From the NCBI GenBank assembly GCA_009869945.1, contig WIXG01000011.1, positions 186,001 through 250,000 on the forward strand: DNA of 64,000 nucleotides, read 5' to 3'. Positions 30,301 to 42,205 of the stretch are shown piece by piece. The translations under genes and the position numbers were made by a program. Under the pieces are notes generated by a model. It saw only the letters and a program-made list of their open reading frames with translations. It did not search any database and had not been told where the DNA came from. Every line of letters begins with the position of its first letter. Position 1 is the stretch's first letter. The stretch comes from Mesaphorura yosii. Lineage: Eukaryota; Arthropoda; Collembola; Poduromorpha; Tullbergiidae.

Positions 30301-33300
30301 ACAGCATAAAATGCACGACCATAAATTGAATTCCAAGGAAAGTTGGTCGGAGAGGAGAGGAGTGGAGTTAATAACTTTGTTTACGAAACCAAAACGAACA
30401 ACAAAACAAGCTACGGCTAAGAAGAGCAATCATCTTGTGTAGTTACTTGTATAAGATTCTGTTTTGATGACGATGTTTTGTATCAAACACAAGTTACGGT
30501 CGGTCATCGCATGGCTTTACAGTATATTAAATATTAATACAGTTTACGCGTAAAGCGTAAAATATTACTACACAGGAGCAAAGTCCAGTTATCCAGTACT
30601 CGTCATTCAGTCATTTTTCTTTCAAGTGATGTGGGGATCGATGGTCACTTGTGTATATACTTCCATGATTTGTGAGAATGAGAGTGGACTCCTGGGCCAG
30701 TTTTTTGGCTTGTGATTCATTGTAGCAGGGCTCAATGCATCGACTCATCGTAGGCGATGCCTTTTGTTTATATTCAGTATCCGGTTCCGTATCAACTTCT
30801 TTCTCGCATCCTACGCTAGCTGCCAGGCAGGAAATGCGTAGGAACTTAAGGAATAACAAACGACGTTTACACGTTATATGATTCACGATATATATGAAGA
30901 TACGATTTAGCTGGAAGACGTAGTCGTTACCGTTTACTCGTTTACCGTGTTCACGTGATTACGAAAGAGTTTTGCGAAAATTCAAAACAAGCCCGAAGCT
31001 CCGGCCCGACTTACTTTTTATTGCTGTCCTTTTGTGACGTGCGTAGGAAGATCGCATTATTATAATGGATAATGGAATATAACAGAGTGGTGCATGAAGT
31101 GAAAAAGACGCCGTGATCGATGCGGCCGGCTGTCCGTCGTGCCTTGTTTGCCTGGCGTGGCATGTGGCATATTTACAGCTTGCTCACCGCTCCTCACGAG
31201 TGAACCAGATAAATAGTTTTCGAGTCAAAACACCATTTACTTGGAAAAATAACAAAAATACGTACGTTTTCTACGGAAAGCGAATGCATGCCGCATGTTT
31301 TCAAAGAAATGAGTGGAAACTTGATAATTATGATGAATTAGTTCGCAGAGCAGAGCCGACCGAGCGTGCAGGCTCCTCTGACCAAATTGTAGGCGGATTT
31401 CTAATGAATTACTACATGAAATGAATTACGAATTATGAAATGGCAAACCGCACAACGCGGTCGCGACGATACTCCACTCGGATCTGGTGGATGGACAGAG
31501 AATTTATGCCCTAAATGAAGCCATAAATTAAATTTATGATGAATACGCCATGTTCATGCTAACGTACAATTTTCCAGTTCATGTCATGTCAGGGATTCCT
31601 ATAATTACGTTGTATTTTGTACCGTTCTTCTGCTGAAATTGAATAATAGCATGAATGAATGAAGTTTTGTCTCTGGCACGACCAAGTCAATGTTATCAGG
31701 ATCCAGTTACAAATTCAATGCCAGGAACTCTGAAAACGAAAACAGGCTCACATTTCCAAGTAAGAGCAAGTTTGAATTTCTTGCTAAAGCTAAAACAAAT
31801 GAATGGGAGTTAGAAATAAAAGCTGGCAAAATTTCGACTCTGTTTTTGCGAGGATTCTGGTGTGGCGAGGGATGTTAAATCTAGGTCCCCGTTATGTAAA
31901 TTCTAAAGACGTATCACAGAAGTGAAAAATTCCAAATTCCGTTCTTTCCTGTCCCAGCCGCGACGCTGAATTTAATAAATATTTTGAGGGCTGCGTCCCT
32001 GAAACTTTGTTCGCATTGTGGTATATTGTCACCAACTCGCAACTTACGACGTCAATATTTGCTCTCACTTTCCACCTACACGTACTTAATTTTGTAATGG
32101 AATTTTCTCCTCGCCCGTCCCGGTGGACGTGCACGTAGTTTGTTTGGAGCTCTTTCGATTTTGCGTTACTGCGTTAAGGATATTTAATGCACTGTGAGCA
32201 CGAGTCCTACGCAACTTGGTTCCAGTTCCAGTTTCATGATAAAGATACTCTTCCAACCATGACCTTGTACCCTGCTCTCATCCGCCCCAAAATGTACATG
32301 TTTTTGAATGAGCGAGTTGCGAAACGCGAAACCTCTACCGATGTTTACTGTTTACGTAAACGAGCTGAGAACGAAGCGAGTTGGTAAAGAACACTCGAGA
32401 AGGCTTCAGGTAGGCAGAGAAAGCTGCTCTTCGTGGGAGGCGCTCGGAGAAAGCTTGGGCAGCATAGCCGTGTTTGTGCAGATGACATACGCGAACGCGA
32501 CCTTTCTCTCTACTCATTCCACTTTGAGCTTTCACTGCCGCCATACGGCTCTGCTGATTCTGAAGAGAAAGATAGAAAGGTTGCAATATGGCAGGCAGAG
32601 GCAGAAGGTCGAGAACCGAGATGAATGTACGCGACGCTACGTGTACGTAAGCAAATCATCAACCGAGCACGTGTTCCGATTCTGATTCTGATCGAGCTTC
32701 TCGCTTCTGGTTCTATTAATAAATTGGAAACTCGAATCGAATGGGAATGAATGCGAATGCGAATACGAGAAAATGAAACATAATTGACAGCGTGTGTCTG
32801 GAATTCGCATTTGCGAACCAAGTCCGCTGACTTGGCTTTTGATGCGATGCGATGCGATTTAATAGTGTGAATTCTTAATGTGAGAATCGTGGCATTATCT
32901 CGTGTAATTTTATCCACTCTTCGCGTTGACTTGACTTGATATGGCTTTGGCTGTTGACACCACATCACAGGAACGGAACACTCAGGTTCCAAATTCCAAC
33001 GCATGCATGTCACGGTTAATGCATAAGGCCATTGCTCATATTCTTGCCCTTATTTGCTGCACCTTGTTTGCGGGTCACAAGCGAAACGCAAAATAGACAG
33101 ACAATGTTACTGTCACCCGTGCGAATGCGAGCGCGAATTGGCAAGTGATCCATTATTTACATTTCCACGCGTTGGCATATGAAAAAGGATCACGATTTTT
33201 TTCGTTTCTCCCGTGCCTCCTCGTCACACTTTACATTTGGCATTTCACATTCGCATGCCGTTGTTGTTTACTTTATTTGTTGTTTTCCACGTTTGCACAT

Positions 33301-36300
33301 TTGAGTTTTCCGTTTGCATTTGTACTCGTACTTCGTTGCGTCTGAATTTTAAATCAAGTTTGCGCTGTAAGTGCCAGCCGTTGCTCAAGCATCAAGTTCG
33401 TGGCTGCACGCACAGAGTAGCTAGGAATTATGGTAAAAGCTTATATATTAATGAAATGTCCGTTAGTAAATTGGGTAAACAAGGCGAGATGTGGCTGGCA
33501 GAAGCAGCAGCAAAAGCAAAATTGATTCAAGCTGAGGGAGAAACAAGAGAAACAATAATAAAATTATAATATAATGTATGAAAAAACTAGCAAAAGTGGT
33601 TTTGGTTGTTTTTCTCGTGAGCGTCCAAACTACATAGTGCATATGGCCACAACATTGTATCTCTCTTCTTTGCTTGCGAATTGGCAAATTTATTATATCC
33701 CATTTTAATACACTCAAGTATGAGTTTGAGTTTGGAGATTTTTGTGAGTTCATGGCCTTTTTCTATAAACTCTGACATTTTTTTTACTCATAACATGAAT
33801 ACGAACGCGTTCGCGCTTCGCCTGCCTTATTGTCTCTGCCTTCGTATGCGTCTTCTTCGTATGAGTGACAATGACAATACGGCGTGGCGTGCGGTACGAT
33901 AACGAGGCGGGACAAGCGTCCTATTGTACAAGGTATGGCATGCATAATTGTATGATAAACAAGTACATTGTTATTCCAGACTTGTGAGGGCGAACGAATG
34001 TCGGGCGTTAATTTATTGCACGCGTCCAGACACAGACACCAACCACTTTGATTATCCAGCGACTAAATCTGAGGCGAGCATCTGCCGTTTTCTCTGCTTA
34101 ATAAACATATTACTTACGGCACCGCATCTGTCTATAATTTTATTGTTTTGTCTCGACTCTACGATTACGCTTATAAACGCCTGTGAAAGACATTCATCTG
34201 ACACTGACGTACGTCACAAGACTGTGCAGTGCACGATGGGTCGAAGACTAGGTTTTATTATTAACTACTATTAAGCAATTCGGTATAAATTAACAAACCT
34301 TGTCTGCACTTATTATATTGCCAATTGGCTTGGCTGGCCCGCACAACGTTGTCCATAATGCACCATCGCCATTCGCCATACTGGGATTAGATCTCTGCAT
34401 TGGATTAGGATTGCACGATTGCGTAGGACGAAGGTCATTAGTGAGTAGTTTGGTGTTGATGAGATGAGATGTGAGTTCGTTTTCGTGAATTGGCTGATGC
34501 TGAGCGATGAGTCTGGAGCCGAGGTAGCGAATGGGCTAAGCTCTGTTTCTGTCCTGTTTTAGGGAAATTTCTCCATGTACGTCATCCGCAGTCCCACTCA
34601 CAGCTCGCAGTAAACAATAATTGAAATACAATGAACGATTAATTGTCTGTGGGTGCTAATTCAAATCGCAGTTGTTTCGCGTAAGACATTACCTGAATGT
34701 TTGTGTGCTTGTGCCTGACGCATTGTGCACAGAGGACAATAACCGAGAGGTCAATTTTTTTCGAGTCGTGCGTGGAAGTGGCATTCGTTAAGAATGTGCT
34801 GGAATGACGCTGAATTGGCGTTGACAATGCGAATGGGGCACTCGTTTCAAGGAAATTCATTTGCATATCAATTTCGCAAGGTTCTTAGAATTCGAACTTG
34901 ACACTTAAGTTTCGAGTTCCTGCCATCTTAGTCATGCTTCCACCGCAATACTAGAAAAGAAGAGGAGAATGATGAAGCTGGAGCAGCAATAATAACAGTC
35001 ATAATTATTACACGAGCATTTACATGTGTCATCCAACTGATAAATTATTAATGAAATCAAGTCAGCGAGAGCAAAGATGCAGTGTGTTAAAAGCAATGCA
35101 GTGATGTGAAGATGAAATGCAGCAAAGAGCAAAGTATCTTCATCTCGCCTCATTCTCATCTTTCTTGCAGCCACTTCGTGCATGTATTTTATGGAATACT
35201 TCCAAAAATCATATTATTATAAGCGTACATGATCTTTACACTTAGAATTGGGACGATGATAAAAATGTCTACGAGATTTATGAAAGAGTTGACAAACTTT
35301 CAGTACAGCGAAGACATTGCATTTCACACTGCGCGCGAATGGAAAATTTTTATCGCTGTCATTTTAAAATATAAACGCAATTAATTTTTGAGTCTGAAAA
35401 CTTTGAATGCATACGAGACGATGGATGCTTCGGGTGGCCGATGAAGGGCACAGGCGAAGAGATGCAAGTGATAAGAATGAATGGTCCAGACGATAAGCTG
35501 ATAAGCAGCCATGGCCAGCCGGCTGGTTTCAAGACGAAGAAGAAGGCGCTTACGCAAATGCACTTAAAATCAGACAGTCTCAGGAGAAATGAATGAGCGA
35601 ATGTCTTAAAATTAGGTTCGATTCTAATTAAAAGTTGTCTGCATGAAATGGAAGCTGGAACAGAACCGACCTCTGTTTTGTTGACACCAACACGGGACGA
35701 CATACGGGAGAAACTTTTAACAGAGTCTGGATACTTCGATTAACGATCCAAATGAGATCATCGAAGTATTTCTGACTTTTCTTGTGAGTATCCACTACAA
35801 AGTTGCCGTTGCTGTTGCGTAATATTGCACGATGGGATTTATCAGTTATGGGTTAGAAAGTTGTAGTATAAAAATACCAGTAATGTACATAATTACAGCC
35901 GGCAGAAGCAGATAGCAGATTATGCAATAGCAATCTACAAATGACAAAATTGTCACCAATCTCGTATCGTATCTTTGCATCTCCTTGACTACTTCGTTCT
36001 GCAATGTGCTTGTGCTGTGAAGTGCTTATTAATATGTACAACACGAGAAACTGGCCATCTTTAATAGCCATTTTGTCCTTGCGACGCGAATTTGCGAATC
36101 TTGTACGTGACACCGTGACTGGGTGATCTTTCTTACTTCCACTGCATACTGCCTGCCTGCTCGCTGTTGCTGTGCTTGTGCTCTAGCTGGTTACGAGTAC
36201 TAGAATTCTCAATGCCACTCGATAGCCGAGATGTAAATGACCCACTGAAGGTTGTCAAGTTGTTGTTTTCCATTTCCATGTCCGTGGTTGTTTCACTTCT

Positions 36301-39300
36301 TGTGCTGATGCTAAGTGCTGCAGTAGTAGAAGGTATCTGTTTGCAATGTGCGAAAGACGTAGTAATCAGTAATCTCTTGCCTGGATAAATCCTACATAGA
36401 TCTTCTCTCACTCACCCTGCGTTCATAATGAATGAGCAGAGAACGAGTACGAGAATGATTTTTCGTTGTACTTTGTTGACTGAATCTTGCTTGTGTCAAC
36501 TTTTCTTCAGCGTTCAACGAGTTGTAAAAATTGCTGACGCAACCTTGCAATGAATGAATTTGTGATAAGAAGTTACTCAAATTGAGCCTTACGAGTTTTC
36601 TTTTCGCGTAGCATAATACTTTAATGTGACCGACTGGGATGAGATGAAAAGTGCTCGAAAGATGAATGAATCCTACTGAAGAATCCCTTTGCTGTGATAT
36701 AAAATATTAATTATCTCCATTTTCGTTTATTTTTCCAGAGCCATGCAAAACTACTCGAAAGATGACATGATTCCAAGAGAAACGCGTCGTGGCCGCACAT
36801 ACACATGGAATTCAGCGTACAACGAGTCCAACTCCTCGCTCGGAAGCCGCCACAGTTCCATCCATCATGGCACCAACAGCCATCACGGAACAACTCCGCC
36901 AATTATGACGCGAATCAACTCGATGGACGGGTCCACGATGAGGCTGCGGACCGAGTCGATCGGGTCGCAGGAGTCGAGGACGACGGGCATGTCGCCGCCC
37001 ATGCCAATCATGGGGCACAACAACAGTGGCTTGATGAACCCGTCACTCTCTTTCAACAGCCCCATGTGCTCCACGACGGACTCTGCGTCCAGTTCGTACT
37101 CGAACGACTACGAGAATAACAACAATGGAGGCGGCGGCGGGAGCAGCAGCCGCCTACTCACTGCTTATCATCACCAGCAGCAGCATTCTTATGGGAAGAG
37201 TCAGGATGAGGAAGAGGACGAGTCGTACGTTCCCTGGAATCCCGCGGATGACCCACACCCACACCAGCACCATTCGTCATCGACGGCGACAGCATTCCCA
37301 CCGCCTTCCTCGTCTAGTCTCCTCACTCTTCATCTAAAACAAAATAGTATTAATAGTAATAGTCGTAACGATGAGAATGCTAGTCACAACGAAGACGACT
37401 ATGTTGAGACAACAGTTGGGTCCGGTGGCGGTGTTGTCACAAGCTCGACCTCGGCAACTCCTTCGTCCCACATTGACACGCAGAGCCCGATCTCACCTTT
37501 TGACAACTATTTACCCATGAGTCCAGGTGCGTTTGCCACCGTAATTCGTTAATTACGACCGACTACCAGCTCGAGCTAGTGTTTAATTATAATTATTTGA
37601 TTTTAGGGACTCCATTGAGCTCTGGGGAAAACGTGAAACAGGCCACGAGCGAGAAAAACAAAACTTCAGTACCTCACAGTCGTACCTCGAGCAATGCCAT
37701 TGAAGAGCATGAAGGTTACGTGCCGATGATTCCAGGAACGCAACAGCAGCAGAGGGACACACCAGCTGGTTCGGCGACGGGTCTCGATGAATCCTACTTT
37801 GACATGGACTTCTCGAAAAAGCTGAACCTCAGCAATGATGGTGTGTTTACAAATAATTAAATTAATTATGAGGCAGAAATATTGACATTCATTAATTTGT
37901 TTTTCTGTAGATTTTCGAAGAATGTCGCCTGCGAGTAGCGAGTCTCTTCAAAGCAGCACTCCTTCGTCCGACTTCCCCTTGGAGAAAGTCAGCTCGTACT
38001 TGCTTTCATCGGATGATTTGGACGACAGCTCTGGGCGACCCATGCGAGCTTATTCTGTCGGTTCAAGGTCGGAAACATCAGCCATCGGAAAGGGACGCTT
38101 TGGAAAGAACAGGCTGGAGGCGGTGCAAGAAACGTTTAGGATGCGAGCGCTTTCAGTTGGTGCTAAAATTCCAAAGCCAAATGTAGCCGCCGCTGCAACC
38201 AAGACTACACCGGAGACGGGGAAGAAGGAGAAAGGAAATGCGGCGAGCATAACATCAATCTCTTCCTCGTTAACGGCGCCGCTAAGCAATTCCTGGAGCG
38301 GATCGACTGGAAAATGGCCTCCCCACAAATTCTCCTCTCCTGCGCCCATTCCAGCGTCGGTAACAACACCTCAAATGCCAACAGTCTACCACCATTCGCA
38401 GCAGAATAGCGATTCGGTCGATTCGGATTTAATGGAGTTGGATTTCTCACATAACAAGAAGAATCGCAAACGATCGCTCCCAGGGTCTACTCATCTGTCT
38501 CTTGGAAGCGGTGGAAATCAGGGTTCAGTCGGCAGCAGTATTGGAAGTGGAGGTCCTAGGCTGAGTCCCGCCCTCCTGAAATCCGGTTGCGAAACACCAG
38601 ATACTCCGAACGAAGGTTCGAAGGGTTCACCGTTCATTCAGCAGTACGGGTCATCGCCTGGAGTTCCTTCTTCAAAGTATCCTTGTTCAGCGCCGATTTC
38701 CATTCAGAAGACAAAGAGCAGCTGTGGCGACGAAGGAGATTACATGGACACGTCTGGCTCTGGAGTCTCTATCCTGACCAGAATGACCGGGCTTGCGGTG
38801 AAGGAACTTAAACAATTGGACAATGAAGGCGCGTACTTGGATATGAACTTCAGCAAGCCAGCCGCACCAGCTGCAGCTCCAAACACAAGGATCTCAACAG
38901 CGACTGCGTCAGTACCGCCCGGAAAGAACGGTGTCAAGTCTAATCCCGTGGTCGTCAAGCCCAATGAGAGCGTTCCACCATCCGTTTTCACACTGAGTAC
39001 AACGAGCAGCGGGACAACACCACCAACACAATGCGTGTCGTCCTCGCCCAAGCTTGCATTCTTCGGGTTGGCATCGCCTCCCTCCGGTGCAGCGCCATTG
39101 TCCTATTTTGGAACGCCCTCGCCTCTGCAGGCAGGCACTCACAAGTCTACTTTGTCACCTCCTTCCGCTAGTCTACTTCACCCTTCCGCGACAACTTCTG
39201 CCAGCACGTCTACAACCTCCTCTTCACCCAATTCTTTGAGTCGGATCGAGGAATCACCCGAAAAACAAGAACTCAGCCTCAGCCGATCCACCAGCCAAAC

Positions 39301-39499
39301 GGAAGACGACGGAACTTCAAAGATCACATACGCGTCGATTGACCATTCCTGCCTCGAGTCGACGTCTCCTCACAAACGCCCATTGACAGCTGTACCGTCG
39401 CTGATTTGCGGAAAATCCTCGTCTGAGGTCGATTCTTCCAAGGTCACCTACTCAGAAGTGGAGTTTGTCAAGAGTTCAGAGGCGGTGAAGCGAAACTAG
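12328..39499 (+). CDS. chico: Insulin receptor substrate (chico/IRS) with PH and PTB domains
   Basis: Six coding exons: 12328-12788, 28886-29294, 29460-29611, 36739-37526, 37607-37840, 37911-39499; GT-AG, in frame, 1210 residues. The start is the first ATG in frame; ATG 12334 is an alternative. Residues 1-102 are Ser/Thr/Pro-rich. The PH domain spans ~103-206 (VVKTGNLRKVKGRKKYFVLR ... EEEMNEWLRTINSL) and the PTB domain ~237-341 (HFEHVWLVTALNKGLG ... NNIAQNMHLLILKAM). The long disordered tail carries YxxM motifs for PI3K p85: YLPM 598, YVPM 641, YFDM 667, YLDM 990. It also has a Grb2/Drk-type YENN at 465 and C-terminal ITYASI (Tyr1155) and VTYSEV (Tyr1195), candidate SHP2/Csw docking sites. 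The RAYSVGS and RALSVGA segments are likely Ser-kinase sites. The protein docks to activated insulin/IGF receptors and relays to PI3K-Akt and Ras. Intron 1 is 16.1 kb and intron 3 is 7.1 kb. Confidence 0.95.
12789..28885 (+). other. IRS intron 1 (16.1 kb), interrupting the PH-domain coding sequence
   Basis: The donor GTAAGT is at 12789 and the acceptor TTTACAG ends at 28885; joining them restores a Lys codon and the PH-domain frame. I find no nested gene that I can support: open frames on both strands are short (up to ~130 codons), lack family motifs and overlap one another. The sequence is full of short imperfect repeats, including TTGCGAAT-like words (e.g. 18948-18970, 22558-22576, 23260-23270, 27486-27506), GTCAA x3 (14941-14955) and CTGGC x3 (24451-24465). 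Enhancers or alternative first exons could lie here but cannot be identified by reading. Confidence 0.85.
29612..36738 (+). other. IRS intron 3 (7.1 kb), after the PTB domain
   Basis: The donor GTAAGT is at 29612 and the acceptor TTTTCCAG ends at 36738; the split codon restores Lys341 followed by AMQNYSK, as expected just after a PTB domain. No nested gene is supportable. It shows the same low-level repeat texture as intron 1, for example GATGC x3 at 32841-32855 and GCGAATGCGA words at 32753 and 33121. Confidence 0.85.
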
Positions 39500-41130
39500 A
39501 ATTTTTAATTTTAGTACACTTGTTACAAAGACTATTTAAACCACAACCGCAGGTCCCGAACGTTCAACTTGAAAGATTTGAATGCCTTTTCATATACGTA
39601 TTTAGGTTGAATTAGTCCCTGATTTGTAATTAGATTTTTCGTGGTTTCGCTTCTCGTTAAATTGGTAATTGGCAAAGTTACTCAAAGACTCTGAAACGTA
39701 TATACGTAAAGTAACAGGAAAACTGCCAGTTTTATGTTCAGGAAATGTAGAGTCCGAAATAGCTTTAACGTTAAATTATTCGCCGTCAAATGTCAATCGC
39801 ATCGCTGATTTTATCCGGTTAATTCTATTTTGGATGACTCCTACTTATACGCGTTGTATGCCAAAATGTTAACCTTAGATCTGTCTAATCACGCTAGCAG
39901 CTGAACTTTAAAATACAAGCTTGGATCGATTTAAGGGTAAAACGTATTGGATTAATCGTAAGGATTTACTTAAGGATGAATTCAATCAAGTTCCTTACAC
40001 AAGCTTTAAGCAAGCGTAACGATTTTTAACGTAAACGTAGAAGTGTACTTGTTCTAGTTTTAAAATTATAGGTTAGAAAGTATTTATTAATTTAATTGTC
40101 CTTTTGGTTCCTATTCTCGTAATGCTAAACTAAAATTTGTTGTTCCTTACGTGCGCGTACTTTAAGAAATGCGAATGCTAATTTTAATGTTAACGTAAGA
40201 ATAGCATTGTGATCGTATTTTTCATGTTCTGCTAAGCTGAGTTCAACCGATAGCTTTAGCTTCACGTACAAAATGTCTACCGACAAGACAAGACCTTTGC
40301 TCAATATTTCTGCTAAAATATTTTATTATACACATGCTATCATTCTTGAGGTTAACGTCTATCACTTTCGACTAGTTTCATTGTAAGTAAGAATTAACGT
40401 TATCAATTAGCCAGCCACTTTTTAAAATATTTAGTTATCGTAATTTCGTAATCGTATCATGTCGCACGAAGTGAAAATGTCATTACGCTTTGAAGCTTAG
40501 CATAGCATAAAGAAATATTTAGTTTTATTCACTCGTTAGAATTGTCAACAACTGGCTTTAATTAATGATGCTGCAGTTTGTAACCAGAGTTTATGATTCG
40601 TGTTGGAAACTTTTTAAATTATTGTTGTTTGTTATTTTAATTTATAGAAATCTAATCTGTATCGAATTTCGAAAGGTATGTGATTGAATGAAGCTTACGC
40701 TAAGCTTTCTCGACTTAGAGCGTTGCGTATTGCGTGTGCTTCGTGTTTGGAGTTAGAAAATTAATTTATTAAGATCGTGTGTTATGAATGAGACTAGACT
40801 AGAGTAGAGTACAATGAATAGAAGTGAATTGCAGATGTTACTGTAGCGTAGCCGTAGCTTTAGGCTAGATTGTAGATGAAATTGAAATTATTGTGCTAGA
40901 GTAGAGCTGAGCTATTTAAGCTTGCTGTAACTGTAACTGGAATTGTTTCCTGCTACCTGCTACTACCGTACTACTTCTAATTAATGTGATTGTCGTCGTC
41001 TTCATTGTCATTGTATTGTATGTCTTTTCTAAATGAAATCTATCGCGTTCGAGTTCAAATTCATGATTTGATGATACAAATTAATACGCTGCTGAAATGA
41101 ATTGAATAAAACCAGAATAAATGCTGAAAT
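39500..41130 (+). other. IRS 3' untranslated region (probable)
   Basis: After the TAG at 39497-39499 there is about 1.6 kb of AT-rich sequence without coding character. It ends near two AATAAA signals (41105-41110 and 41116-41121). A long 3'UTR is plausible for a regulated signalling gene. The exact cleavage site is not visible. Confidence 0.5.
41105..41121 (+). terminator. Paired poly(A) signals of IRS
   Basis: Two AATAAA hexamers start at 41105 and 41116, followed by a T/G-containing stretch; they are the best candidates for the IRS transcript end. Confidence 0.45.
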
Positions 41131-41179
41131 GTTAAAGATTAGACACAAACCTTTGCTCCAAGTTCGTTTCACGTGGAAT

Positions 41180-41185
41180 TTTATT
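41180..41185 (-). terminator. Candidate poly(A) signal of the ZC2HC1 gene (distal)
   Basis: Plus-strand TTTATT reads AATAAA on the minus strand. A second candidate lies at 41612-41617, closer to the stop at 42206. Use of the distal one would put the two convergent transcripts' ends within ~60 bases. Confidence 0.35.
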
Positions 41186-42205
41186 TGTCGCATTCGCATT
41201 TTCATAATTCACACTTCACAATAATGATTGACTTGCATTGCCCTAACAATAATTGCTTTGCCTGCAATATTCTACGTTCTACGGTTGAATCCTTATTCAT
41301 AAATTTGCATCGTATCCCTTCACGCCTTCACTTATATTAAAGTTAAGCAGAGTTAAGTTAAGAATTAACAAATGAATGAATGAAGTTACAGTTAGAATTG
41401 CATTGAGGTAGTCAGTTAATTCAAAAATACTACGCGCACACAGGACGATTATTGACGTCGATTGTCAGTTTCAATTGTTGCCCTTGCAATGTGATCCCAA
41501 GCCTACAAAAGCTCATTCTACTTCTAACACTACAAATTACGGCTAATTTATGACTACGTCTAATCTACCTTCTTCTTACGGGTGGCTTATTTGGGCAAAA
41601 GTTAATTAACCTTTATTCTTGATTCTTCTTACCCGTGCACTCTGCCTCTGCTCTGCCCTTACAATCATATTACAATGTTGACCTCTTTTACACGTATAAG
41701 GATTAGTCACAGTAATAAAATAAAACACAACAAGAGATAAAATACGCTACGCTGACGCCATGTTAAGTGAAATCTCTTCTCTTCTCTAAGCTAAGCGTGG
41801 TGGTGATTGTAAGGTAAATGGTAAGTGGTAAGGTATGACAATACTTTAGTTGCAGTTAGTCTATTTAGATGCACAATGCATGTAGTTCAGTGAAACTGTA
41901 TTATTACTGCTGCATGACTATCTTCAATCTACGCCCACGCTGCCCGCGCCCGCTGCCTCTTGTACAAGTACAAGCTTAATTGCCCTCTAATAATGGCGAA
42001 CTCATCCTACAATATCCAAAAATGATTAAATTATGACTGATTATCATCATTGTTGCTGTTGTGTTGCTACTTTCTTGCCTAAACTGCCTATCATCAAGAC
42101 CAAGACCAGAAATTGACAGCATGTCGTGCATTGCATGCTGCATGAATGCACTCGTAAAAGGCCACATCAACCTTTTACGATCTGGGTTACTGCCGTCGCC
42201 ACCGC

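Noticed and set aside
39669..39872. Short open frame downstream of the IRS stop
   Set aside because: Lies in the probable 3'UTR, has no splice context and no recognisable motif.
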